64,000 bases of DNA from Porcincola intestinalis (GCF_009696445.1 NZ_VULZ01000007.1:1-64000), one strand, 5' to 3'; counted from the stretch's first letter, positions 17,087-26,037 are shown. Translations and numbers: made by a program. Notes: generated by a model not told the origin, from the letters alone.

Positions 17087-17737
17087 ATGCCAGAAATCAT
17101 CACTCTTGACATGAATACTGCTTCTATACAGTATCTATGCGCACGCGACAAAAGATTAGCTAAGGTTATCAGCATGGTCGGGCCAATAACATACTCACCG
17201 CATGAAGATGCCCCATACCGTTTCCTGATCCACGAGATTATTGAGCAGATGCTTTCTGTAAAGGCCGGTCAAAAGATATTCTCTCGATTAGAAGAATTAT
17301 GTGCGGGAAACGTTGATCCAGATAACATTTCAGCTCTAACTGATGAACAGATACGAAGTACCGGAACTTCAAATGCTAAAGTTGAGTATATCCGAAACCT
17401 GACGAATGCTCTGGAATCTGGTACCCTGTCCTTCGATAACCTCAACGTAATGTCTGATAAGGATGTTATCCGAGAAATGACTAAGATTCGCGGGATTGGT
17501 ACATGGACAGCAAAAATGTATCTAATGTTTGTGCTTAATCGCCCCGATATACTTCCTGTAGAGGACGGCGCTTTTCTTCAGGGATATCGGTGGGCTTATA
17601 AGACAGGAGACTGCACGCCGGCAAGCATAGCAAAGAAATGTAAAAAGTGGAAACCATATTCATCGGTAGCATCCAGATTCCTATATCGCGCACTTGACGA
17701 TGGATTAACCAAAACTACTTTTCATCTATATAAATGA
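17087..17737 (+). CDS. HhH-GPD DNA glycosylase (AlkA-like 3-methyladenine DNA glycosylase II)
   Basis: 216 residues. The helix-hairpin-helix is KIRGIGTWTAKMYLMF (Gly-rich GIGTWTAK at 136-143) and the catalytic Asp is in LPVEDGAF (Asp 160), as in AlkA-type enzymes that flip out and excise alkylated bases. No iron-sulphur cluster or AlkA N-terminal domain is visible, so it is a compact type. ATGGAGGGTAT precedes the start. Placement between a controller-like XRE and an unknown protein, facing a restriction system, is unusual for a repair gene and suggests a role in a defence island. Base specificity is not known. Confidence 0.85.
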   Translation: MPEIITLDMNTASIQYLCARDKRLAKVISMVGPITYSPHEDAPYRFLIHEIIEQMLSVKAGQKIFSRLEELCAGNVDPDNISALTDEQIRSTGTSNAKVEYIRNLTNALESGTLSFDNLNVMSDKDVIREMTKIRGIGTWTAKMYLMFVLNRPDILPVEDGAFLQGYRWAYKTGDCTPASIAKKCKKWKPYSSVASRFLYRALDDGLTKTTFHLYK

Positions 17738-17747
17738 AGGAGGAAAA

Positions 17748-18089
17748 ATGCCAAACTTTGATTTAGCCCGTCAACCCCAATACCCTATCAAAACTCTCGA
17801 TACTGATAATGTCATACCGTCTGATCAGATTGCCTCATTATTGTCAACTTATCATCAAATAACTCTCTGTGTCAGATCAGAAAACGGGCATCCAAGAAGG
17901 GGCGGTTATTATTTTTGTATATCAGAAAAAAGCGCCAACACATACGATCTGGAAACAATAGAAGGCGTATATGTTGACACTTTTTCACTTGATGATCTAA
18001 CCACATTAATCAACCATGCTTCAGGGAAAAAGTTCAATCAGGAAATGCTCGATTACTGTCAAAACAGCATCAATTTTCGTACTGATTGA
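17748..18089 (+). CDS. Unrecognised 113-residue protein
   Basis: Small mixed protein: DLARQPQYPIKTLDTDNVIP at the start, then ITLCVRSENGHPRRGGYYFC and an acidic SLDDLTTLINHASG. No family recognised. GAAGGAGG lies 5 bases before the ATG, and it is 10 bases after the glycosylase, so cotranscribed. Its last 20 bases overlap the 3' end of the convergent PD-ExK gene (18070), so the two transcripts must be antisense at their ends. Confidence 0.6.
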   Translation: MPNFDLARQPQYPIKTLDTDNVIPSDQIASLLSTYHQITLCVRSENGHPRRGGYYFCISEKSANTYDLETIEGVYVDTFSLDDLTTLINHASGKKFNQEMLDYCQNSINFRTD

Positions 18090-19149
18090 TAATATCTACG
18101 ACATTTTTAGGCTTTTCATTCTTGGCGATTTCTTCGAAATCTCCGTCTTGTTCCTTATAGACAGTACACTTATATTTTTCAGTCATAACCACAAGATTGG
18201 AAAGCCTATAATATGCCGCAATCCTCAGGGCTTGATTCTTTCTTACATTCATCGCATATGCACTGCGATCCAATAAATATCCCAAATCTTGATCATCATA
18301 CATAAGTGGATCAATTGTACCAGTTCCCAGCTGCCGCAGCTGTCGTTTCGCAAGAATTTCAAATCCCTTTAGAACTATTTCTTTCTGAAACAATAAGTAT
18401 TCACGTTCCGTATCCAATAATTCCGGTGTTTCAACAGGCCTATAATCAAAGCCTTCCTTCCAGATTCTTGTTAGTTTTCCATAATTGCCCTGTTCCTTAG
18501 AATAGGTTCCTCCGGAAACTGTAACCGCATACCTAATATCAAAACCTTGATACCCATTCCCCAAGTTTGTCGGCGGCTTATTGAGCCAATAAGTGTCCCT
18601 TAGCATCGCCAAAGAATATGCATGAAAGACATATATTTTATACAGTCTGGGAGCTGAATCCCACTCACACTCTTCTTTTCCTGCATCATCCCAATCCCAA
18701 AGGCAGACAATCACATAATCGGTATTCGGATTAATGTCTTTTATAAGTGTGTCGAAATTAGCCGACTTCTCTTCCGCTATACATTGCAGGCTTTTTATTT
18801 CTAAGCGTAATAACCGATTTCCGCTATTTTCTCTTATTTCAAGATCAGGAAATCTATTCGCCACAACATAACTCCAGAATATATCAGTAATCCCTAATTC
18901 CGGTAAAAGCTCATTGGAAATACGTGCTAATTCAAACTCAATCAGAACACCCATTCTCGTCCTGACATCCGTTAGGTTTCTCTCATTTGCCGGTATCTGC
19001 TCATTTTGATATAAACCAAACCTCTTCCGAGAAGCTTCAGAATTGTATCGTTCCATGATTACTGGAAAATACTCATTCCGTAACCACTGACTAGTCACAT
19101 CCGGTCTTTCCTCCGCATGTAGCATTTTAATAAATGTTTCTTTGTCCAT
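18070..19149 (-). CDS. Putative restriction endonuclease with PD-(D/E)XK motif
   Basis: 359 residues. The sequence FPDLEIRENSGNRLLRLEIK has Pro101-Asp102, then Glu117-Ile-Lys119, the spacing of a PD-(D/E)XK nuclease; an upstream IEFELAR (Glu71/Glu73) fits the helper acid. No helicase or ATP-binding motif, so not a classical type I HsdR. Its ATG overlaps the stop of the methylase-specificity gene (TAATG), giving tight coupling. By position and motif it is the nuclease of the R-M pair. I know of no named enzyme it clearly resembles. Nuclease role is inference from motif and neighbour. Confidence 0.65.
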   Translation of the reverse strand: MDKETFIKMLHAEERPDVTSQWLRNEYFPVIMERYNSEASRKRFGLYQNEQIPANERNLTDVRTRMGVLIEFELARISNELLPELGITDIFWSYVVANRFPDLEIRENSGNRLLRLEIKSLQCIAEEKSANFDTLIKDINPNTDYVIVCLWDWDDAGKEECEWDSAPRLYKIYVFHAYSLAMLRDTYWLNKPPTNLGNGYQGFDIRYAVTVSGGTYSKEQGNYGKLTRIWKEGFDYRPVETPELLDTEREYLLFQKEIVLKGFEILAKRQLRQLGTGTIDPLMYDDQDLGYLLDRSAYAMNVRKNQALRIAAYYRLSNLVVMTEKYKCTVYKEQDGDFEEIAKNEKPKNVVDIINQYEN

Positions 19150-21260
19150 TATCTACCTCCCGCCATCATAACAGCGACATCATTCAGTGTCCTTTTACTC
19201 AATTCCTCCGCCTCTTCACGTAATGCCTGGGCTTTGTCACGTAACTGTTTTTCACACTCTCGGTTTGTGTAAAGATTCTCCTTTACTCTTTTTTGCAACG
19301 TCTTATCCGGTAACGGTATCCTGATTTTTCTTAAATCCTTTCCGCTAATTCTTGGCCTTCCAATACCTGTTACATATGGCATTATTTGTCCAAACACAAA
19401 ATCAGAGCGCAAAATTGCAGAGAGAATTTCCGGATCAATCAAAGGATCTCCGTTTTTATCAATTCTCACTGTAAACACAGAACATTCGGAAGAAACATAT
19501 CCACCTTCATCCGTGCTCATCACTGCCACTTTACGTAAAGCAGGTCTCATCTTAGAAAAGATAATATCATTAGGTTCATATCTCTTTACTGAGCTTTTTA
19601 TAGATGCCGCTGGTGTCAATTCTTGAACGGCTACCCCTGTATTGGATTCTATATTTGCTAATCCAGTAAATAAAATAGTAGTGGCAAGATGATCTGCCGC
19701 AGGAATATATGATTGATTCCGTTCATCGCACAATTCCGCCAATGTTACCAGTTGAGATTTGGATCTGCTTAAAAGCTCACGGCTCTCATTACGAACAGGA
19801 TGATGGAACATATAGTCCATTCTGAGGCTCTTGTCTTCTTCCTTGTATTCTTCAATGTCTGCAACGAAACATCCCTTCTGCATTTTAGAGTAATCGCCAT
19901 CTAAATAATAATTCCAGCATTCCAAAATTAGTGGCAAATCACTGTTCAATCTTGGTTTGCCGGTTGATGAATAAACAATATCGTCATCACCGTTTGTTTT
20001 TCTTCCTATGCTGTCAGACTTGGCAAAGAAGGTTTTTTCTTGTCGGATTTCTCCAATTTGCTTCTGTAAAATCAGAATAGACGAGCTTACATTTGCATAA
20101 GGTAAAAATGCACTTTCAGGCAAATCTATAATTCCTCTCACCATAAAATGTGATAGTATAAATTTCCTTACATCCGAATTTGTAGCTGCATTAAGAACTC
20201 CTTGATCGATTATAATTGCAACATAGCCACCTTCTTTTAATAGATTCCACGCCTGCTCAATAAACAATATACCCCGCCTTCTGGATGTCCTATTTTTTCC
20301 CAGCTCAAAATTATTCAATATGTCTGGATCCGTATAGTCACTACCAAAGGGTGGATTGGTTGTAATGACATCAACCTTTCCAAAATACTTTCTCGCAGCC
20401 TCTCCTAAGCTTCCGCCATTTTCCAAACATTCGATATTGAATGCCTCCTTTTCGTGCAATAGTAAATTAAGCGTTGACACCCAAGCTAATCGTTCATCGA
20501 CTTCTAATCCGAGAATACAGATACCATTATCATCGGGAGCTTTAGTTAAAAAACCTGCCGTACCGCAAGCCGGATCACAAACGGTTCCATTCATAAATCT
20601 TGATAATGCATCTACCATAAAATCTACTATTTGATACGGCGTAAAATATTGCTGGTTATCACTTTTATCAAATGTACCTCTAATTGTATCCTCATAAGCG
20701 AGACCCTTGATATCCACTTGTCCTTCATCAATGGATGTATTGAATAGTTCCTCGCCACACAACTGTAACGCTTTCCCTTTTAACAGAATTTTACTAAACC
20801 TCTCCGGAATTGTTTTTCCAGATTTCTGCACCGCCTCCGAGTATTCTCTTTGTATACGTTCATAATAGTCTGATTCCGACTCATTCTTTATTGGCTTAAA
20901 AACACTTTTCCCAGACATCAAACGCACAAATAATAGCTTTGATATTTCATCAAAACGAGTTACTATATTACTATTAGCATCACTGTCTCTAATTATGTTA
21001 TGCAGTTTGCTAACGACCTGCTTTACTTCCTTGCTTCCAGAAACATTAATTTTAACGCTTGTAAGATGCTTTTTCTCCACGGTATTGGCTCCTTGTACCT
21101 TTTGTTTTATGGCAATCAAATCATCAAGATCATATTGCCTATATCCGTTTATCGGATTTCTTATCGCCGGCAACTTCCCGTCAGAATCCCAATTACGCAA
21201 TGTAGCCTTACTAACTCCAAGAAAGGTTGCTGCCTCCGTTAAAGATACCTTTGTTGACAT
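19149..21260 (-). CDS. Fused HTH / N6-adenine DNA methylase / target-recognition protein
   Basis: 703 residues in four parts. Residues 1-55 are a MerR/excisionase-like HTH (TEAATFLGVSKATLRNWDSD, then NGYRQYDLDDL). Residues about 90-200 are an HsdM-type helical domain, then the methylase core with AdoMet motif I (CDPACGTAGFL, 228-238) and catalytic NPPF (302-305). From about 500 is a specificity domain like half of an HsdS protein (VTLAELCDERNQ, DIIFSKMRPALRKVA, GIGRPRISGKDLRKI). It thus combines methylation and DNA recognition in one chain with a DNA-binding regulator. A canonical type I enzyme uses separate HsdM and HsdS. The nuclease is the next gene. Confidence 0.85.
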   Translation of the reverse strand: MSTKVSLTEAATFLGVSKATLRNWDSDGKLPAIRNPINGYRQYDLDDLIAIKQKVQGANTVEKKHLTSVKINVSGSKEVKQVVSKLHNIIRDSDANSNIVTRFDEISKLLFVRLMSGKSVFKPIKNESESDYYERIQREYSEAVQKSGKTIPERFSKILLKGKALQLCGEELFNTSIDEGQVDIKGLAYEDTIRGTFDKSDNQQYFTPYQIVDFMVDALSRFMNGTVCDPACGTAGFLTKAPDDNGICILGLEVDERLAWVSTLNLLLHEKEAFNIECLENGGSLGEAARKYFGKVDVITTNPPFGSDYTDPDILNNFELGKNRTSRRRGILFIEQAWNLLKEGGYVAIIIDQGVLNAATNSDVRKFILSHFMVRGIIDLPESAFLPYANVSSSILILQKQIGEIRQEKTFFAKSDSIGRKTNGDDDIVYSSTGKPRLNSDLPLILECWNYYLDGDYSKMQKGCFVADIEEYKEEDKSLRMDYMFHHPVRNESRELLSRSKSQLVTLAELCDERNQSYIPAADHLATTILFTGLANIESNTGVAVQELTPAASIKSSVKRYEPNDIIFSKMRPALRKVAVMSTDEGGYVSSECSVFTVRIDKNGDPLIDPEILSAILRSDFVFGQIMPYVTGIGRPRISGKDLRKIRIPLPDKTLQKRVKENLYTNRECEKQLRDKAQALREEAEELSKRTLNDVAVMMAGGR

Positions 21261-21324
21261 GTTTTATAACCTCCTAACATTACTAAACATATTTTATAAT
21301 TTTCGTACCTGCCCGTCAACTATA

Positions 21325-21603
21325 TCATTCGCTTATTTTACGACCGTTCATTTGCCACTGATCATGCGACCGGATGCTTCGAACCGCCTGTCGCAGGGTG
21401 TTCTCCCTGCCGTGCTGGTGATACGGATGTGAAGCCTTATGCTTGTGGAATATGATCACCGTCCCCTGATCCGGATACTCCGGATTATGCAGATACCAGT
21501 AATGACCGGTATTCCTGGACATGATCGTCACATCATAAGCATCCGTGGTTATGATGGAGAAATACTGTGGATCCAGACATTTCAAGTCTTCACTGCTGAA
21601 CAT
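21325..21603 (-). CDS. Unrecognised small protein, ParB-operon partner
   Basis: 92 residues from MFSSEDLKCLDPQYFSIITT, with AAAGGAGG and good spacing before 21603. Contains DVTIMSRNTGHYWYLHN and a His-rich HKHKASHPYHQHG. No family recognised with certainty; genes like this follow ParB in conjugative elements of gut Firmicutes. The start overlaps the ParB 3' end by 14 bases, so they are coupled. About 60 bases of AT-rich sequence separate it from the R-M methylase gene. Confidence 0.6.
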   Translation of the reverse strand: MFSSEDLKCLDPQYFSIITTDAYDVTIMSRNTGHYWYLHNPEYPDQGTVIIFHKHKASHPYHQHGRENTLRQAVRSIRSHDQWQMNGRKISE

Positions 21604-22501
21604 TGGCAGCCTCCTTTCCGGAGAACCTCGCATCCGGGGCCTTCATGACCAAATCCGTCCGTTCCTTCGCCTTCATTCCAGAGAAATACTTTTCCTCTGC
21701 TTCTGCTGGTATCTTTACGCTCACCGCTTTTGCCTGAGCAGATCCCCTGACCGGATGCAGGATCTCTTCCAGTTTATCTTCTGTCAGTTCGCCTCCTGCC
21801 GCCATGATCGACTTTGCCGTTTTCTCATTTATCGCCGCATCCTTCTCTGCCACAATGATCTGTTCATCTTCGGGCAGATACGAAAGCTCCACTGCCGCTG
21901 TCAGGGTCAGTTCGCCAGCATCCAGACGATCCTTGAATGGCCGGATCAGCTTGTCCACCCTCATGTATCTGGCGATGTTCCTGCCGGTCATCCCACACTC
22001 TTCCCCGATGCCGTCCCGGCTTCTCGACTTGTGGACATCATGTCCACAAGTTCCGATCTCTTCGATCTCCTGCAGGATATCATTGCGCCTGCCCTGACTG
22101 ATTACCTTCTCATATCTGGCAGACAGCACAGCCGCCTTTTCGCTCGGAGTCAAATCTGTGAATGACCTCTGGATCACATTCGTCTCAATCACATAGACAT
22201 AGGCTTCTTCATCGCTCAGATCCGCCTTGACGATGGCGGGAACTTCCGTCATCCCTGCTATCTGTGCCGCGTTCATCCTGTTATGCCCTGCCAGCATCTC
22301 ATACCCGCTGTAAACCTTCCGGACGATCACGGGATTCAGTATCCCGTGATCTCTGACGCTCTGAACCATGTCATCCAGACGTTCTCCTTCATACAGGCGA
22401 AAGGGGTGGTCCCTAAATGCTCTGATCTTTTCTATCGGTATCAGCTGTACTCCGGCGATATTGCCCGGAGCATTCGGTGATTCTTCTTTCAGAAGTTCCA
22501 C
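21590..22501 (-). CDS. ParB/Spo0J-family partition protein of a mobile element
   Basis: About 303 residues. ParB nuclease-like domain with PIEKIRAFRDHPFRLYEG, NPVIVRKV and the GHNRMNAA box, then an HTH region (ARYMRVDKLIRPFKDRLD). No ParA gene is adjacent, so this is element-borne, not chromosomal parABS. The only start in frame is GTG at 22501 without a ribosome site. Upstream codons in the same frame read KTSTTIRKAIADAV, while a separate short frame (22596-22540) begins MAKRNLLQGRDGR and stops; joining them by a 2-base change near 22540-22546 would give a natural N-terminus. The gene may therefore be frameshifted. Confidence 0.75.
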   Translation of the reverse strand: MELLKEESPNAPGNIAGVQLIPIEKIRAFRDHPFRLYEGERLDDMVQSVRDHGILNPVIVRKVYSGYEMLAGHNRMNAAQIAGMTEVPAIVKADLSDEEAYVYVIETNVIQRSFTDLTPSEKAAVLSARYEKVISQGRRNDILQEIEEIGTCGHDVHKSRSRDGIGEECGMTGRNIARYMRVDKLIRPFKDRLDAGELTLTAAVELSYLPEDEQIIVAEKDAAINEKTAKSIMAAGGELTEDKLEEILHPVRGSAQAKAVSVKIPAEAEEKYFSGMKAKERTDLVMKAPDARFSGKEAANVQQ

Positions 22502-22630
22502 CGCATCTGCAATCGCTTTTCTTATCGTCGTGCTCGTCTTTATTCAGATTCACCGCCCCTCCCGTCTCTGCCTTGAAGCAGATTTCTTTTTGCCATAACC
22601 GGCTTTTCCTTCCGCCACGCAGAGCACCGG

Positions 22631-22831
22631 CTACACGGTCTCTTCTATCGCTTCTTCTTTCATGATAATGATCCGGCCGTCCTCACACTCCACTTTGACA
22701 TGCGTGCCAATGTCAAAACTGAACTCGCTGAGCCATTTGTCCTTCAGCATCACAGTCGGCGTAGCCTGATACCCGTACCCGCTCTACCAGATCACCTTCA
22801 GGTTCCTTGTCGTTTTTACTTCGTTTGTCAT
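22631..22831 (-). pseudogene. SymE-like toxin-type protein with an in-frame TAG
   Basis: Read from the minus strand: MTNEVKTTRNLKVIW, TAG at 22786-22784, then SGYGYQATPTVMLKDKWL, with SEFSFDIGTHVKVEC and GRIIIMK after. The second part matches the SymE toxin-like (AbrB/MazE fold) family. A GAAGGGAG ribosome site precedes the ATG at 22831. The TAG sits where Gln (CAG) is common, so a single C-to-T change broke the gene. A restart at the internal ATG near 22747 would lose the first strand. Confidence 0.7.
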
Positions 22832-22861
22832 AAATTTTCTCCCTTCTGCCGTTCTCGGCTG

Positions 22862-22917
22862 AAAATAAAATAAGCTGTTGATACGTAATCTTTTCTTACG
22901 CATCAACAGCTAAGTTT
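22862..22917. terminator. Bidirectional intrinsic terminator behind the recombinase
   Basis: AGCTGTTGAT (22873-22882) pairs with ATCAACAGCT (22902-22911), extended by CGTAA/TTACG, about 15 bp in total. It is followed by TTTTTATC on the + strand and by TTATTTTATTTTC on the minus strand, so it works both ways. It ends recombinase transcription about 20 bases after its stop. Confidence 0.8.
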
Positions 22918-22930
22918 TTATCTCGATATA

Positions 22931-24718
22931 CTATTTTGGTCTTATGAAGGGTTTTTTCTCCACCTCCTCGGCATCCCTGATCTGATAATAGTCGTCCATA
23001 TTGACGGAAACTTTTATCGTATCATCGGGTTTTCGTCTGCCCAAGAGGCACACCGTTTCTACATGTTGTTCACTGTCCAAACCATCTCCAACGGATATTA
23101 TCATATCCTTCTCGATGATTGGCAGACGGAAGGTGATCGACTTCAGCCATTGACCGTTTGGCTGGCGCTCTTCGCAGATCTGGATCTCCTCAATAAGCGA
23201 CTCCATCAGCTTACGCCGTTCCTCCTCATTCATCAGTGAATAGAACTTATCAAAGTAAATCAGGATTTTATAGATGTTGTCCCCGGTGATCTTTTCGGAT
23301 TCGATGGATTGCTTTTTCGCCTTCGCCTCTATGAGACTCTGCTCCTGGTCATCGATTTTATCATACATCCGGTACAGACGGTCATCCAGGTCTGCTTTCA
23401 GGCGATTATAGTGTCTACCGTCCGGATCCAGCGCCTCAATCTCCTCCAGTGTTTTCCGCTTTACGGCATAGGACTGTTTCAGCTGTTTTTCCAGAGCCGT
23501 GATCTCCTGATCAATGACGGTGGTGTCCACCTTCATATTGATCTTCTCCTGCATCATGGATGCGAACCGGGGATTGGCCACCAGTTTTGTGATCACTTCC
23601 ACTACGGCCGCATCCAGAACATCTTCATTGATCTGCTTTTTATAATCACACTTATGGCCTCTGGTCATCGTTCTGTGCTTGCAGCCATAGTAAAAGAAAT
23701 CCTTATACTTTGTACCGTCTTTGCGGTGCTTGATGCTCTTGTTGCCATACATGCCGGCTCCGCAGATCGGACACTTCACCAGTCCTGAAAGCAGGTGTGC
23801 CCTGGTATCCTTGGCCTTATTCACATGCTCGTATTTCTTTGCCTGAGCGATCATCTTGACCTGGGCCTGATTCCACATTTCTTCAGGCACAATGCCCTCA
23901 TGCAGACCATCAACCACAAGATAATCATCCTGTTCGACCAGCTTGTACTCATTACGGGTACCGTGAACCTTCTCCGTCTTCCGGCGGCCATAGGCGATCT
24001 TCCCGCAATATACCGGGTTCTTAATGATATTGCGGATCAGTGCCGCATCAAACAGAGGATTCTTCCCGTTGTGTCTGGGAATTTTACGGATTCCATGGTT
24101 CTCCAGATATTTGGCAAGACCGTTCGCACCGATATCCGTGGAGACCCACTGTTCAAAAATAGTACGGATTGCAAGGGCTTCCTCCTCATTGATCTCCAAT
24201 ACGCCGTCCTTAAGACTGTAGCCGTATGGAGGGAAGCCGCCGTTCCACTTTCCATCTCTTGCTTTCTGAATCCGTCCTTCCATGGTTTGGACACGGATAT
24301 TCTCACGCTCGATCTCCGCCACTGCCGATAAGACCGAGATCATCAGCTTACCGGCGTCCTTTGAGGAATCAATGCCATCTTCCACGCAGATCAGATTAAC
24401 TCCGAAATCCTGCATGGTCTGCAGTGTGGAAAGGACATCGGCAGCATTCCGCCCAAAGCGCGACAGTTTAAAGACCAGCACAAAGGAAACATCATCCTTC
24501 CCGGTCTTGATATCCTCCATCATTCGGTTGAATTCATCCCGGCCTTCTATGGATTTTCCGGACTTGCCGGCGTCTTCATATTCTCCGGCGATCTCATACT
24601 CATTGAATTCAGCGAAGGCCCGCATACGGGTGCACTGTGCCTCCAGGGAGTACCCATCGATCTGCATCGCGGTCGAGACACGGGTGTAAATATACACTTT
24701 TGCTTTCAACTTATCCAT
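22931..24718 (-). CDS. Large serine recombinase (site-specific integrase)
   Basis: 595 residues. Resolvase domain at the N-terminus with catalytic Ser15 (YTRVSTAMQIDGYSLEAQ), then a recombinase domain (GGFPPYGYSLKDGVL), a zinc ribbon (CPICGAGMYGN with later C and H in CKHRTMTRGHKC) and a coiled coil near 400-470. These are the features of TnpX/Tn4451-type integrases that move elements without flanking duplications. The C-terminus contains HVETVCLL, the same peptide as in the C-terminal part of RlmD at 36397-36420, in the same orientation. So the gene appears to extend into an attachment-site sequence derived from rlmD (see finding). Probably functional. Confidence 0.92.
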   Translation of the reverse strand: MDKLKAKVYIYTRVSTAMQIDGYSLEAQCTRMRAFAEFNEYEIAGEYEDAGKSGKSIEGRDEFNRMMEDIKTGKDDVSFVLVFKLSRFGRNAADVLSTLQTMQDFGVNLICVEDGIDSSKDAGKLMISVLSAVAEIERENIRVQTMEGRIQKARDGKWNGGFPPYGYSLKDGVLEINEEEALAIRTIFEQWVSTDIGANGLAKYLENHGIRKIPRHNGKNPLFDAALIRNIIKNPVYCGKIAYGRRKTEKVHGTRNEYKLVEQDDYLVVDGLHEGIVPEEMWNQAQVKMIAQAKKYEHVNKAKDTRAHLLSGLVKCPICGAGMYGNKSIKHRKDGTKYKDFFYYGCKHRTMTRGHKCDYKKQINEDVLDAAVVEVITKLVANPRFASMMQEKINMKVDTTVIDQEITALEKQLKQSYAVKRKTLEEIEALDPDGRHYNRLKADLDDRLYRMYDKIDDQEQSLIEAKAKKQSIESEKITGDNIYKILIYFDKFYSLMNEEERRKLMESLIEEIQICEERQPNGQWLKSITFRLPIIEKDMIISVGDGLDSEQHVETVCLLGRRKPDDTIKVSVNMDDYYQIRDAEEVEKKPFIRPK

Positions 24719-24798
24719 TATTCATATCTCATAAAAAAATACCATTCATTAAACGCTACAAGAAAAATAATGTTCTCGATTATTCCAAAAAGTAGGGC

Positions 24799-26010
24799 TT
24801 AATCAAGTAACATCCCCCACGGAATAACTTCTTTGGCTTTCCCGTTCGGTTTATCTCTCCATGTTGTAAAAAGGAACTGATCAAAGTTATAAAAATCTGT
24901 TTCTCTATAGGGATACTGACGATCATAACTACCTATATTATTGATAAATCCAGTTCTCACAGTTCTTAGCTCGTATTGCTTATATTTTAGCGATGGCAAT
25001 AAATTTTTATAAACTGCGTAATTAAAAGCGTCATCTATTTTTATATGATTGACTATATCTGAGTACTCTTTTTTATAATTAACAAATATAGACAAATTTA
25101 TTGCACAGCGAGCAAAGGCTTCATCATATACTCTCTTCGAATAATATGCCACGCCGTCATACCCCATTTTTTTACATGCCATCATTACTGCTTGAGAAAT
25201 GATATATTCTGATTTAAATGTTCTATTAGTCTCATTTATCCTATATGAAGTTGCAATAACTATCATTAGAAGTTTTAGCCATATATGGACTCGTTCACCT
25301 TCAAACTCGTTTAAACGTGTAAAATCTCTCACTGAGAGTACCAGATTCAAAACTTTTTGTGTTCCATCAAGTAATATAGGAGAAACATTGAACTCATTAT
25401 CCGAAGGAAAACCTGTTTCTATCCAGCATCCATACGAAGAATTTGAAAGATATAAGCTCGGATTTCCTGGGATACTAAATCTGTAATTTCCTGATTTTGC
25501 TCTAAGAGACCGTGGTAAATGGAGCATCTCTTTTGCTGAAAAAGCATTTGCGGGGTTTCCTATCCTACATCTGAATAATTGTAGCTCTGAACCAATTTCA
25601 CCTGGAAATGCATAACTTGAATTAAGAGCTGATATGGCAAAGGGATGTTCACCGATGTCTCTTAACAAATTCCTTATTATCGTATTACATTTTCCTATAT
25701 CTGCACAATAATAGCACTTTAGCGCTTCTATTATTTTCATCCTATATTTTTTTATTATTAAAACACTATCTGTGTCTGCCCCCGCATTAATAGCTTGATT
25801 CAGCAACAAAGAATATCTCTCAGCTAAATCAGTGATATAATCGGTATCTTTTTCTACCGTAAAAGGAGCATATAGATCCTTACAAATAAAGCCATCATTC
25901 AACCATGTCAATCTCATATTTTTCTCCGAATAATCACACGTTTTGTCAGTACCGCATATTCTAAAGTCCCTATACTCAAAGAAATGTTTGGACTTACTTT
26001 TCACGTTCAT
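24799..26010 (-). CDS. RES-domain-like protein, possible NAD-targeting effector
   Basis: 403 residues from MNVKSKSKHFFEYRDF (TTG at 26064 is a weaker alternative). The central region (about 143-200) reads FRCRIGN, PRSLRAKSGNYRFSIPG and PSLYLSNSSYGCWIETG, which resembles RES domains (ADP-ribosyltransferase-like fold with conserved Arg, Tyr and Glu; candidates Arg147 or Arg177, Tyr187, Glu198). RES toxins such as MbcT consume NAD+. The N-terminal part has Cys clusters (CGTDKTC, CYYCADIGKC) that may bind zinc. The gene is much more AT-rich than the recombinase and relaxase beside it, so it is cargo. No antitoxin is evident. Assignment rests on a short motif. Confidence 0.55.
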   Translation of the reverse strand: MNVKSKSKHFFEYRDFRICGTDKTCDYSEKNMRLTWLNDGFICKDLYAPFTVEKDTDYITDLAERYSLLLNQAINAGADTDSVLIIKKYRMKIIEALKCYYCADIGKCNTIIRNLLRDIGEHPFAISALNSSYAFPGEIGSELQLFRCRIGNPANAFSAKEMLHLPRSLRAKSGNYRFSIPGNPSLYLSNSSYGCWIETGFPSDNEFNVSPILLDGTQKVLNLVLSVRDFTRLNEFEGERVHIWLKLLMIVIATSYRINETNRTFKSEYIISQAVMMACKKMGYDGVAYYSKRVYDEAFARCAINLSIFVNYKKEYSDIVNHIKIDDAFNYAVYKNLLPSLKYKQYELRTVRTGFINNIGSYDRQYPYRETDFYNFDQFLFTTWRDKPNGKAKEVIPWGMLLD

Positions 26011-26037
26011 CTTATCATATATGCACTCTGATTTCAA

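Noticed and set aside
21590-22501. Chromosomal parB locus marking the origin region
   Set aside because: No ParA, parS cluster, gidB or other origin genes nearby; it sits in an accessory island beside a recombinase.
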